Positions 15,565 to 23,823 of a DNA stretch of 40,092 bases are shown here, one piece after another. How positions within the stretch are numbered: position 1 is the first letter of the stretch; each line of letters begins with the position of its first letter. The position numbers and the translations under genes are program-made. Under the pieces are notes generated by a model. It saw nothing but the letters and a program-made list of their open reading frames with translations, ran no database searches and had not been told where the DNA came from. This stretch comes from SCN-69-37 sp044507065. Its GTDB lineage: Bacteria; Acidobacteriota; Vicinamibacteria; Vicinamibacterales; SCN-69-37. The stretch lies in the NCBI GenBank assembly GCA_044507065.1, contig JBIQJY010000030.1, positions 1 through 40,092 on the forward strand. The letters run 5' to 3'.

Positions 15565-16389
15565 TCAGCGCCCGCGGGTCTTCTTCGACGCCGGCTTCGA
15601 CGCGGCGCGTTTCGCCGCTGACGCGGCACGCTTCTTCCCGGTCGACGCGGGCTTCTTCGCCGCCCCCGCGCGCTTCGTCCCGGGCGATTTGCCTTCGGTT
15701 GCCGCGGCTTCGCGGCTTGCCTTGAGCTCGGCCGCCTGTTGAATCACCCGCGCAAAACGCTTCGCACTCTCGCCCGTGTTCACCGGACGGTTCGAGCGCC
15801 AGACGTCGGGGTTCTCGGCCGCGAGAATCTCGTGGAAATCGAACTCGCTCTTGACGCTCAGCGGGGCGAACTCCGTGATGTCGAGATCGCCCGACCAGTC
15901 GTCACGGTGCTTGATGAGCAGCCAGCTGCGCCCCTCGTTCCGGCCGTCGCCGTAGCCGCGCGTGCGCACGAGCGCCCACGACCCCTTCAGCTTGTAGCCG
16001 TCGAGGGAAAACTTCAGGTCGCCCTTGGCCAGGGCCGCGTCGACGTCGGGTACTTCGGGCACCCACGAACCGGTATCCCACAGCATCACGATACCGGCGC
16101 CGTACCCCTCGGGGATGACACCCTCGAACGATCCGTACTCGACCGGATGATCCTCGACGTGCATGGCCAGTCGCTTCACGCTGGGATCGAGCGACGGCCC
16201 CTTCGGGACGGCCCACGAGAGCAGCACGCCGTCGTGCTCGAGCCGCAGGTCGTAGTGCAGCTGCGTTGCCATGTGCTTCTGCACGCAGAACATGCCGCCC
16301 TGTGCGCGGCGGGCCTTCGGCTTCGGCCGGCCGGCCGGCTCCGGGGAGATCGTGAAGTCGCGCTTCCTGCGATATTCGTCGAGTGCCAT
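15565..16389 (-). CDS. stand-alone LigD-type 3'-phosphoesterase with basic tail
   Basis: 274-residue protein consisting of the 3'-phosphoesterase (PE) module of DNA ligase D without ligase or polymerase domains. PE modules trim 3'-phosphates and ribonucleotides during end joining. The domain spans about 30-195. His39, His45, Asp47, Arg49, His81 and Tyr85 (in QKHMATQLHYDLR and VEDHPVEYG) correspond to the Pseudomonas LigD catalytic residues His42, His48, Asp50, Arg52, His84 and Tyr88 at a constant offset of three, so the enzyme looks active. The last 45 residues are Lys/Ala/Ser-rich with AAKK and KKRAAS repeats, like histone-H1-type DNA-binding tails. No Ku or ligase gene is in the window. The yggX gene lies 51 bases upstream on the same strand. 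Confidence 0.88.
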   Translation of the reverse strand: MALDEYRRKRDFTISPEPAGRPKPKARRAQGGMFCVQKHMATQLHYDLRLEHDGVLLSWAVPKGPSLDPSVKRLAMHVEDHPVEYGSFEGVIPEGYGAGIVMLWDTGSWVPEVPDVDAALAKGDLKFSLDGYKLKGSWALVRTRGYGDGRNEGRSWLLIKHRDDWSGDLDITEFAPLSVKSEFDFHEILAAENPDVWRSNRPVNTGESAKRFARVIQQAAELKASREAAATEGKSPGTKRAGAAKKPASTGKKRAASAAKRAASKPASKKTRGR

Positions 16390-16440
16390 GGTGATCTCGA
16401 GCTCCGGACGGCGCCGGCGACGATGGCGGGCTGATGTCGA

Positions 16441-16743
16441 TCAGGGCGTGCCGGACGATTCGGGGACGTAGCCGGGCGGCAGCGACGCGTTCTCCGCGAA
16501 GAGGTATTCCTCCATCTGCTTCACCACGAGCGCCTGCGCTTCCTTCTGGAAGGGCAGCAGTCGGTACTCGTTGAGGATCATCTTCATGCGCTCCTCCCAG
16601 AGTTCCCATGCCTCCTGGGAGATGTGCTCATAGATGCGCTGGCCGAGCGCGCCGGGCCAGGGCGGCGCGTCGAGGCCTGGCAGTTCCTTCTGCAGTTTCT
16701 GGCAGAAGACCATGCGGACTCCGGCGCTTCCTTCTGATGCCAT
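16441..16743 (-). CDS. yggX: YggX-type Fe(2+)-trafficking / oxidative protection protein
   Basis: 100-residue small protein of the YggX family, which protects Fe-S clusters from oxidation and has been linked to iron movement in enterobacteria. Family features are VFCQKLQKELPGLD with the conserved Cys14, the PGALGQRIYEHISQEAWELW block, and MILNEYRLLPF. A short extension follows, ending in a proline-rich tail. The ATG at 16743 is preceded by GGAGAG seven bases upstream; a second in-frame ATG (residue 11) begins the conserved core and is the alternative. It is divergent from the large outer-membrane protein gene and may be co-transcribed with the phosphoesterase, which would pair redox protection with DNA repair. 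Confidence 0.88.
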   Translation of the reverse strand: MASEGSAGVRMVFCQKLQKELPGLDAPPWPGALGQRIYEHISQEAWELWEERMKMILNEYRLLPFQKEAQALVVKQMEEYLFAENASLPPGYVPESSGTP

Positions 16744-16834
16744 AATCGAACTCTCCACGTCCCGAAGAGCGGGGCTGTGCCCGGATCTTACCTGAAACGG
16801 TAGAGGGCTGGTCGGCGTGTACCTGGGAGCTCGA

Positions 16835-19800
16835 ATGACACCACCGGGGACCCTGCGTGTCGTGGCGCTGATGCTTGCGGCCGTGCTGTGCCTGCCGGCC
16901 GCTGCCGGCGCGCAGTACTTCGGCCGGAACAAGGTGCAGTATCGATCGTTCGACTTCAAGATCCTGCAGACCGAGCGCTTCGACATCTACTACTACCCCG
17001 AGGAGATCGAAGCCGCCCACATCGTGGCGCGGATGGCGGAGCGGTGGCACGCCCGGCTCTCGCGGCTGTTCGGCCACGACCTGCGTGGTCGTCAGGCCAT
17101 CATCCTGTATGCGGCCGGCGCGCACTTCCGGCAGACCAACACGATTGACGGCGCGATTGGCGAGGGTACCGGCGGCGTCACCGAATCAATCAAGCGCCGC
17201 GTCGTGCTGCCCATGGCCGGCTCGCTCGCCGATACCGATCACGTCCTCGGCCACGAGCTCGTGCATGCCTTCCAGTTCGACCTGACCGGAGACGACCCCC
17301 GCGACAGAACCGGGCAGGCGCCGGGGATCCTGGCGTTTCCCCTCTGGTACGCCGAAGGCATGGCGGAGTACCTCTCGCTTGGGCCGGTCGATACGCAGAC
17401 GGCCATGTGGCTGCGCGATGCCGCGCTGCGCGAAGCGCTCCCGCACATCCGGCAACTGGACGATCCCGACTACTTCCCATATCGCTGGGGGCATGCCTTC
17501 TGGGCGTACGTGGGGGCCACCTACGGCGATCGCGCCGTGGCCTCGCTCGTGCGATCCGCCGCCAATCCGCGTGTCGATATCGAGGGCCTGATGCGCCAGC
17601 TCGGGACCGATCCCGACACGTTCACGGCCGAGTGGCATGCGGCCATCGTCGAGAAGACGCGGGCGCTGGCCGACGAGCAGTCGTCGCTGACGAGCCTGCC
17701 GCTCGAGGTGCTCGGCCCCGAGAGCGGCGGCGGTCAATTCAACGTGGGGCCCCGCGTCAGCCCGGACGGCCGGAAGGTCGCATTCTTCTCGGAGCGTGGT
17801 CGATTCTCGGTCGACCTGTTCCTGGCCGACGTCGAGACGGGCCGCATCGAGCGGCGGCTGGTCACCTCCGCCAGGGACACGCACTTCGACAGCCTCCAGT
17901 TCCTCAACTCGGCCGGCGCCTGGAGTCCCGACGGCACGACGCTGGCGATTACCGCCTTGCGTGATGGGCGGCCGATTGTCGCGCTGATCGATCCGGCCAG
18001 GGGCCGTGTGATCCGCGAGGTGAAACTCACGGGCCTCGATGATGCGCTGCACCCGGCCTACGCGCCCGATGGCGAAACGCTCATCGTCAGTGGCAACACG
18101 GGAGGGCTGACCGATCTCTATCGCGTGACGCTCCGGAGCGGCGAGATCGAGCGGCTGATGCACGACGTGTTCGCCGACTTCGAGCCGGTCGTCACGCCCG
18201 ACGGCACCGGCGTGGTCTTCGTCACCGAACGGTTCAGCACCGACGTCGCGCAACTCGAGGGCGGGCCGCTCCGTCTCGCGTATCTCGACCTGGCCACGCG
18301 CGACGTGCGGCCCATCCCCGCGTTCCTGCAGGGCAAACATCTCAGCCCGCAGGTCACGGCCGACGGGCGCTCGGTCGTCTTCGTTGCCGATCCCGACGGG
18401 GTCACCAATCTGTATCGCATCGGGATCGACGGCGGCCCGATCGAACGGCTGTCGTCGGTGGCCACCGGCATTGCCGGCATCACGTCGACCAGCCCGGCCC
18501 TCAGCATGGCGGCCGACGGGCGCCTGCTCTTCAGCGTGTTCCAGGGCGACGGTCACTCGATCTACCGACTCGATCCGGCGGACACCGTGGTGCTGGTGCC
18601 GCCGCCGGCGGCCGATGGGGCTGCCGTGCTGCCGGGACGCTCGTTGCCGGGCGGCGATGTCTACGCGACCCTGTCGAACCCGACGAGGGGCCTGCCACCG
18701 GTCGAGCCCATCGTCGAGGGTGAACCCTACGGCCGCGGCCTCGCGCTCGACTTCCTCGGCCAGCCGTTCGTCTCCGGCGGTATCAGCTCGGTGGGCGCAC
18801 GCGTGGTGGGCGGCATCTCGGCGACCTTCAGCGACATGCTGGGCGATCGCGCGCTCGGTGTCGGTGCGCAGATCGGCGGGACGCTCGCCGACCTGGGCGG
18901 CCGTCTCGTCTACATCAATCGGCAGCATCGCTGGAACTGGGCCGCATCGCTCGATGCGGTGCCCTTTGCCGTCGGCTACCTCACGCGCTTCGATGACCCG
19001 GCCACGGGCGCGACGCGCATCAGCCACGTGATCGAGCGACAGAATGTCCGCGGCGGAACGTTCTCGGCGCTCTATGCCTTCAGCGCCGCGTCGCGTCTCG
19101 AAGTGTCCGGCAGCGCCCAGGCGCTGTCGTTCTCGCGCGAGACACGCACGGCAACGTATGGCGTCGACGAGCGGCGCGCCGTCGAGGCCACGCGCGAGAC
19201 GGTGCCGCTTGGTCCGACCTTCTACCTCGGGTATGCGACCACGGCGCTGGTGCACGACTCGGCACTCTACGGCGCGTCGCATCCGATCTTCGGCGAGCGC
19301 TGGCGCCTCGAGGTGGGGCAGACGGCCGGGACCGCGCGCTACACGACGGTCCTTGCCGACTGGCGCCGCTACCTGATGCCGGCGCGGCCGTGGACCATTG
19401 CCCTGCGCGGCATGCACTACGGGCGATACGGCAGCGGCGCCGACCACCCATACCTGATCGACCTGTTCACGGGGTATCCGGAGTTCGTCCACGGCTACGG
19501 GGTGGCGGGGCGCGACGCGTTCGAGTGCGTGCGCGGCGGCGAGGGCGCCGACTGCGGCGTGTTCCGCGGCCTGCTCGGCACGCGCATGCTCGTGGCCAAC
19601 ATCGAGTTGCGCGCGCCGGTGCCGGGCCTTGCGACCGGGCGTGTGGAGTACGGGCGCATCCCCGTCGACGTGGCCATCTTTGCCGACGCGGGACTTGCGT
19701 GGACGGCGGACGACCGCCCGAGCTTCGCGGGTGGATCGCGCGAGCTGGTCCGCAGCGTCGGCGCTGCCGTTCGCGTGAACGTGTTCGGGATCGTGCCCGT

Positions 19801-19879
19801 GGAACTTGCCGTCAGCCGCCCGCTCGATCGTCCGGGCCGGCGTGTCCAGTGGCAGCTGGGCATCCGGCAGGGCTTCTAG
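16835..19879 (+). CDS. secreted gluzincin metalloprotease + TolB-like propeller + beta-barrel outer-membrane protein
   Basis: 1014-residue fusion. A signal peptide ends near residue 27 (AAAGAQ). Residues about 30-270 form a peptidase-MA-like zinc domain: HELVH at 140-144 is the HExxH motif and WYAEGMAEY (171-179) supplies the third ligand Glu. Residues about 285-600 are WD40/TolB-like beta-propeller repeats, with recurring patterns such as VSPDGRKVAFFSERG, WSPDGTTLAIT, YAPDGETLIVSG, VTPDGTGVVFVTE and VTADGRSVVFVAD. From about 640 to the C-terminus lie amphipathic strands ending in Phe (IRQGF), typical of a BamA/TamA-type barrel and its C-terminal insertion signal. It probably cleaves or handles envelope proteins at the outer membrane. 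ATG 16835 is chosen because GGGAG precedes it and a signal peptide follows at once; GTG 16817 is the alternative. Its stop lies one base from the convergent gene. Confidence 0.82.
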   Translation: MTPPGTLRVVALMLAAVLCLPAAAGAQYFGRNKVQYRSFDFKILQTERFDIYYYPEEIEAAHIVARMAERWHARLSRLFGHDLRGRQAIILYAAGAHFRQTNTIDGAIGEGTGGVTESIKRRVVLPMAGSLADTDHVLGHELVHAFQFDLTGDDPRDRTGQAPGILAFPLWYAEGMAEYLSLGPVDTQTAMWLRDAALREALPHIRQLDDPDYFPYRWGHAFWAYVGATYGDRAVASLVRSAANPRVDIEGLMRQLGTDPDTFTAEWHAAIVEKTRALADEQSSLTSLPLEVLGPESGGGQFNVGPRVSPDGRKVAFFSERGRFSVDLFLADVETGRIERRLVTSARDTHFDSLQFLNSAGAWSPDGTTLAITALRDGRPIVALIDPARGRVIREVKLTGLDDALHPAYAPDGETLIVSGNTGGLTDLYRVTLRSGEIERLMHDVFADFEPVVTPDGTGVVFVTERFSTDVAQLEGGPLRLAYLDLATRDVRPIPAFLQGKHLSPQVTADGRSVVFVADPDGVTNLYRIGIDGGPIERLSSVATGIAGITSTSPALSMAADGRLLFSVFQGDGHSIYRLDPADTVVLVPPPAADGAAVLPGRSLPGGDVYATLSNPTRGLPPVEPIVEGEPYGRGLALDFLGQPFVSGGISSVGARVVGGISATFSDMLGDRALGVGAQIGGTLADLGGRLVYINRQHRWNWAASLDAVPFAVGYLTRFDDPATGATRISHVIERQNVRGGTFSALYAFSAASRLEVSGSAQALSFSRETRTATYGVDERRAVEATRETVPLGPTFYLGYATTALVHDSALYGASHPIFGERWRLEVGQTAGTARYTTVLADWRRYLMPARPWTIALRGMHYGRYGSGADHPYLIDLFTGYPEFVHGYGVAGRDAFECVRGGEGADCGVFRGLLGTRMLVANIELRAPVPGLATGRVEYGRIPVDVAIFADAGLAWTADDRPSFAGGSRELVRSVGAAVRVNVFGIVPVELAVSRPLDRPGRRVQWQLGIRQGF

Positions 19880-19880
19880 T

Positions 19881-21917
19881 TCAGTGCCGGCCCTTGAGCT
19901 CCACCTGCACGCGTGCGTCGTTGAAGCATGCCCCGCCCCCGATCTCCGTGATCGTATCGGGTGCGAGCGCGTTGGCCGTGGCGCCGTTGTAGGTGCTGCG
20001 CGACCATAGCCCCTTCGGCAGGGCGACGATGCCGGGCCGCACCTCCGGCGAAATCACCGCATCACACTCCACCTCGCCGAGTTCGTTGAAGACGCGGACT
20101 GGATCGCCCTCGGCAATCAGCCGCACGTGCGCATCATCGGGGTGCATCTTCAGCCGGACGATGCCGGGGCGGCACTCGCCGAGGGTTGACGAGATCGTGT
20201 GCTCGCTTGCCGGCGTGATGAGCGTGAGGGGATAGGTCGCCGTGGCCGGGTCGGGCTGATACCCGTACAGCGGCGCCGACGCGGCGAGGCCCGCGGGATA
20301 CAGCTGGATGCGCCCGTCGGGCGTTCCGGGCCGCACGTCGACGAACTGCACGGGGCGCCCCCCGCCGGGAGGATCGGGCCTGGCCGCCGAGGTCAGGACA
20401 GCGGCTACCGAGTCGGGCATCCGGGTGGCGGCATCCATCAGCGCGCCCGGTTCGCCGAGATCATCGGCTTCCACCATCCCCATCCGCACGCGCAGTTCGC
20501 GGAACAGGTCGAAGTTCGAACGCGACTCGCCGACGGGCGCGATGGCCGGCTGTACGAGCTGGAGGTGATAGGCGCCGTAGCCGACGGCCACATCGTAGTG
20601 TTCGAGGAAGGTCGTGGCCGGCAGGACGAGATCGGCGAAACGCGCCGTGTCGGTCATGACTTGGTCATGGACGATCGTGAACAGGTCGTCGCGATTGATG
20701 CCGCGGCGCACCGCGTTCTGATCCGGCGCGGTGGCCAGCGGATTGCTGTTGTAGACGAAGAGCACGGCGATGGGCGGGTCGGTGAAGGTCGTCAGCGCGC
20801 GGCCGAGCTGGTTCATGTTCACCACGCGCGTGGGCGGCGCGGGCAGATCGACCAGCCGCTCCTGCGTGATGCCCCAGGCCGATGAGTTGCTCATCGTGTA
20901 GCCGCCGCCGCGGACACCGAACTTGCCCCCGACGGCCGGCAGCGCGAGGATCGCCAGCGACGAGGCCCCGCCGTTGCGGTTGCGTTCCTGGCCCCATCCG
21001 CAGCGGATCACGGCGGGCGACGTCGTGCCGTACCATTCGGCGAATGTCGCCAGCGCGCCTGCGTCGATGCCCGCGGTTTCGGCGGCACGCTCGAGTGTCC
21101 ACGGCTCGGCGGCCGCGCGAAGCTCCGCAGCGCCCTCCGCGTGTGCGGCGAGGAATGCATCATCGGCCCAGCCGCGGCTGAACAGTTCGCGGATGACCGC
21201 CAGCGCCACGGGCAGGTCCGTGCCCGGCCGCACCGGCAGGTGCAGGTCGGCGATGCGGGCGAGCGGCGTGCGGCGCGGATCGATGACGACGAGCCTGGCG
21301 CCGTTGGCCTGCGCCTGCTTGATGTGGCTGACGAGGTGAATGCCCGAGGCCGGGGGATTGGCGCCCCAGACCACCACGAGCCTGGCCGCCGCATAGTCCT
21401 CGTAGGCGACACCGGCCATCCTGCCGTACATCGCCGCGGCGGCCGCGCCTGTCGGCGCCGCGCAGATCGTGCGGGCCAGCCGCGAGGCGCCCAGCGCGCG
21501 GAAGAACCGCGCGTCCTCGAGTTCGTTCGTGAGCTTGCCGTTCGATCCGCCGTAGTAGTAGGGCAGCACCGACTCGGCGCCGTACCGGTCGCACGCCTCG
21601 GTGATCCGCCGCACGACCAGATCGAGCGCTTCGTCCCAGGTGACCCGTTCGAACGTATCCTGGCCGCGCGGTCCGGTGCGCAGCATCGGCTCGAGCAGTC
21701 GATCCTGACCGTACACCCGCCGGTCGAACCGGCGCACCTTGCCGCAGATGTATCCGTCGGTCGATGGCGCGGCGTGGCTGCCGTCGATCCGGGTGACGCG
21801 ACCACGTTCGACCGTGACATTCAGGCTGCAATTGTCCGGGCAGTCAAGCGTGCAGGCCGTGGCCACCACCGAGCGGCCCCAGGTGGTGGGTGCGGCCGGT
21901 CTTTCGCGTTCCGTCAT
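19881..21917 (-). CDS. molybdopterin oxidoreductase with one [4Fe-4S] cluster
   Basis: 678-residue member of the DMSO-reductase superfamily (BisC-like). The N-terminal cluster ligands are Cys22, Cys26, Cys30 and Cys58 (CTLDCPDNC then GYICGK), i.e. C-x3-C-x3-C-x27-C rather than the C-x2-C-x3-C of nitrate reductases. The segment ARTICAAPTGAAAA aligns with the molybdenum-ligand loop, so Cys is the probable Mo ligand. The MGD-binding segments VVVWGANPPASGIH, VIDPRRTPLA and VRPGTDLPVALA are clear, and the C-terminal molydop-binding domain begins around 560. No twin-arginine signal is seen, so it appears cytoplasmic. No partner subunit is adjacent; the electron acceptor and substrate are unknown. 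ATG 21917 is preceded at six bases by TACACT. Confidence 0.88.
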   Translation of the reverse strand: MTERERPAAPTTWGRSVVATACTLDCPDNCSLNVTVERGRVTRIDGSHAAPSTDGYICGKVRRFDRRVYGQDRLLEPMLRTGPRGQDTFERVTWDEALDLVVRRITEACDRYGAESVLPYYYGGSNGKLTNELEDARFFRALGASRLARTICAAPTGAAAAAMYGRMAGVAYEDYAAARLVVVWGANPPASGIHLVSHIKQAQANGARLVVIDPRRTPLARIADLHLPVRPGTDLPVALAVIRELFSRGWADDAFLAAHAEGAAELRAAAEPWTLERAAETAGIDAGALATFAEWYGTTSPAVIRCGWGQERNRNGGASSLAILALPAVGGKFGVRGGGYTMSNSSAWGITQERLVDLPAPPTRVVNMNQLGRALTTFTDPPIAVLFVYNSNPLATAPDQNAVRRGINRDDLFTIVHDQVMTDTARFADLVLPATTFLEHYDVAVGYGAYHLQLVQPAIAPVGESRSNFDLFRELRVRMGMVEADDLGEPGALMDAATRMPDSVAAVLTSAARPDPPGGGRPVQFVDVRPGTPDGRIQLYPAGLAASAPLYGYQPDPATATYPLTLITPASEHTISSTLGECRPGIVRLKMHPDDAHVRLIAEGDPVRVFNELGEVECDAVISPEVRPGIVALPKGLWSRSTYNGATANALAPDTITEIGGGACFNDARVQVELKGRH

Positions 21918-21923
21918 CGAATC

Positions 21924-21929
21924 AGTGTA
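21924..21929 (-). promoter_or_regulatory. TACACT -10 box of the molybdopterin oxidoreductase, leaderless geometry
   Basis: On the minus strand TACACT is followed by exactly six bases (GATTCG) and the ATG at 21917. There is no ribosome-binding sequence between them. The spacing matches the boxes before the genes at 14468, 14549 and 27934. Confidence 0.5.
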
Positions 21930-21977
21930 ACGTGTCGTCGGACTGGCTCCCGCGTTCCACGGTTCGCGCAGTTTACG

Positions 21978-21983
21978 TAGAAT
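21978..21983 (+). promoter_or_regulatory. TAGAAT -10 box of the Yip1-NDH-2 operon
   Basis: TAGAAT lies 27 bases before the ATG at 22011. A weak TTCCAC (21955-21960) sits at 17-base spacing as a possible -35. Unlike the leaderless boxes nearby, this transcript would have a leader of about 20 bases carrying the strong GGAGGAGG before 22011. Confidence 0.5.
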
Positions 21984-22010
21984 GTCCGGACCTGTTCCGG
22001 AGGAGGACTC

Positions 22011-22550
22011 ATGGCGAGCTTTCAGGACCGAGTGATCGGCGCGATGCGGTTGCAGGCGGCAACCTTCGAGGAGGTTGAACACGATGCGACCGCGACGACT
22101 CAGGCCGCGATTGTCGTGGCCGCGGCCGGCCTGGCGAGTGGACTGGCGTTTGTCTACTACAGTCCGACCGGACTCATCACGTCGCCGATCATTCAGCTGA
22201 TTGGCTGGGTCATCAGCTCGTTTGTCGTGCTGCTGGTCGGCACGAAGCTCTTTCCGGGCAAGAACACGCAGGCCGACATGGGCCAGATGCTCCGGACGCT
22301 GGGGTTTGCGCAGGCGCCCGGCCTGTTCAGCGTGCTGGGGATCATCCCGATTCTCGGCTGGCTGGTCGTGATGATTGTCTGGCTGTGGGTCCTCGTGGCC
22401 ACCGTCATCGCTGTCCGCCAGGCGCTCGACTACGACGACACCATCAAGGCCGTCATCGTCTGTATCGTGGCCTGGCTCATTCAGCTCTTCGTCACGTTGC
22501 TTGCCGCGGCGATGGGCATCGGCACGCGGGCAGTCGGCGGCATGTTCTGA
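22011..22550 (+). CDS. Yip1-domain integral membrane protein
   Basis: 179-residue membrane protein of the bacterial YIP1 family, function unknown. The N-terminal amphipathic segment RVIGAMRLQAATFEEVEHD is typical of the family. Five hydrophobic helices follow, at about 32-53, 60-80, 100-122, 122-143 and 148-170, with the Yip1-like FPGKNTQADMGQMLRTLGFAQAP segment in the loop after helix 2 (core QMLRTLGFAQAP). A strong GGAGGAGG precedes the ATG. The NDH-2 gene starts four bases after the stop, so the two are probably co-translated; whether Yip1 helps organise NDH-2 in the membrane is speculation. Confidence 0.85.
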   Translation: MASFQDRVIGAMRLQAATFEEVEHDATATTQAAIVVAAAGLASGLAFVYYSPTGLITSPIIQLIGWVISSFVVLLVGTKLFPGKNTQADMGQMLRTLGFAQAPGLFSVLGIIPILGWLVVMIVWLWVLVATVIAVRQALDYDDTIKAVIVCIVAWLIQLFVTLLAAAMGIGTRAVGGMF

Positions 22551-22554
22551 CGCC

Positions 22555-23823
22555 GTGAGCGACCAAGCCGTCCCCCGTGTCGTCATCATCGGCGGCGGAT
22601 TCGGGGGCCTGTCAGCCGCCGTGTCGTTGAAGGGTGCGCCGGTCGAGATCCTGCTGATCGATCGGCGCAACCATCATGTGTTCCAGCCGCTGCTGTATCA
22701 GGTGGCCACGGCAGGCCTTTCGCCGGGCGATATCGCCGCGCCCATCCGCTGGATCCTGCGGCATCAGGCCAACGTGCGCGTCTGGATGGGCGAGATCACG
22801 TCCATCGATCCCGACCGTCGCGTCGTGCTGCTCGACGACGGCGAGGCGCCCTACGACTACCTCATCGTGGCGGCAGGCGCCACGCACGCCTACTTCGGGC
22901 ACGATGAATGGCGCCACTTCGCGCCGGGCCTGAAGACGCTCGAAGACGCGCTCGACATGCGGCGACGCGTCCTGGTGGCCTTCGAGAAGGCCGAACGCGA
23001 AACCGATCCGGCCGTGCAGCGGCGCATGCTGACATTCGTCGTCGTTGGCGGCGGACCGACGGGGGTGGAGCTGGCGGGCGCCCTCTCCGAGATCTCGCGG
23101 CACGCGCTGGCCAACGACTTCCGCGACATCGATCCCGAGTCGGCACGCGTCATCCTGATCGAGGGGGGGCCGCGTCTGCTCGCCGCGTATCAGGAAGACA
23201 TGTCGGCGTTTGCCAAACGTGCGCTCGAGCGGCTCGGCGTCAACGTCTGGACCGGCAGCATCGTCACGAACGTGACCGAGGGGCAGGTGCACGTCGGCGG
23301 CGAGACGATCGAAGCCGGGACCATTCTCTGGGCGGCGGGCGTGTCGGCCTCGCCGCTCGGCGCCTCGCTCGGGGCGCCCACCGACAGGGCCGGCCGCGTG
23401 TTCGTCAACGACGACCTGACGGTGCCCGGACACCCCGAAGTCAGCGTCATCGGCGATCTCGCCGCGCTCAAGCAGGCCGACGGCACATGGCTGCCGGGTG
23501 TCGCCCAGGTGGCCATCCAGCAGGGCCGCCACGCCGGGCGCAACCTGCGCCGCGTCCTGCAGGGCCAGCCGACCCAGCCGTTCGTCTACCGCAACCTCGG
23601 CAATCTCGCGACGATTGGCCGGAACTCGGCGGTGGCCGAACTGCCTCGATGGCGCTTCAAGGGCTACGGCGCCTGGTTGTTCTGGTTGTTCGTGCACATC
23701 GCCAACCTCATTGGCTTCCGCAACCGGCTGTCGGTCATGACCCAGTGGGCCTTCTCCTATCTCACGTTCCAGCGCGCCGTCCGGTTGATCACGTTCGACG
23801 ACGACGACCATGCCGCGGCGTAG
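22555..23823 (+). CDS. ndh: type II NADH:quinone oxidoreductase (NDH-2)
   Basis: 422-residue peripheral-membrane flavoenzyme passing electrons from NADH to quinone without proton pumping. The FAD-binding motif GGGFGGLSAA is near the N-terminus, NHHVFQPLLYQVATAGLSPGDIA is the NDH-2 signature block (core FQPLLYQVATAGL), the NADH-binding motif is VVGGGPTGVELAGAL, and a second FAD block VIGDLAALK follows. The quinone-site segment GVAQVAIQQG is present. The C-terminus has a hydrophobic helix (WLFWLFVHIANLIGF) and an amphipathic anchor. The GTG at 22555 gives a standard N-terminus. The gene overlaps the following one by 14 bases. Confidence 0.93.
   Translation: MSDQAVPRVVIIGGGFGGLSAAVSLKGAPVEILLIDRRNHHVFQPLLYQVATAGLSPGDIAAPIRWILRHQANVRVWMGEITSIDPDRRVVLLDDGEAPYDYLIVAAGATHAYFGHDEWRHFAPGLKTLEDALDMRRRVLVAFEKAERETDPAVQRRMLTFVVVGGGPTGVELAGALSEISRHALANDFRDIDPESARVILIEGGPRLLAAYQEDMSAFAKRALERLGVNVWTGSIVTNVTEGQVHVGGETIEAGTILWAAGVSASPLGASLGAPTDRAGRVFVNDDLTVPGHPEVSVIGDLAALKQADGTWLPGVAQVAIQQGRHAGRNLRRVLQGQPTQPFVYRNLGNLATIGRNSAVAELPRWRFKGYGAWLFWLFVHIANLIGFRNRLSVMTQWAFSYLTFQRAVRLITFDDDDHAAA

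Noticed and set aside
17186..19492. 768-codon open frame on the minus strand inside the outer-membrane protein gene
   Set aside because: It is antisense to a gene with clear domains, has His/Arg/Gly-rich low-complexity composition typical of a shadow frame in GC-rich DNA, and shows no recognisable motif.
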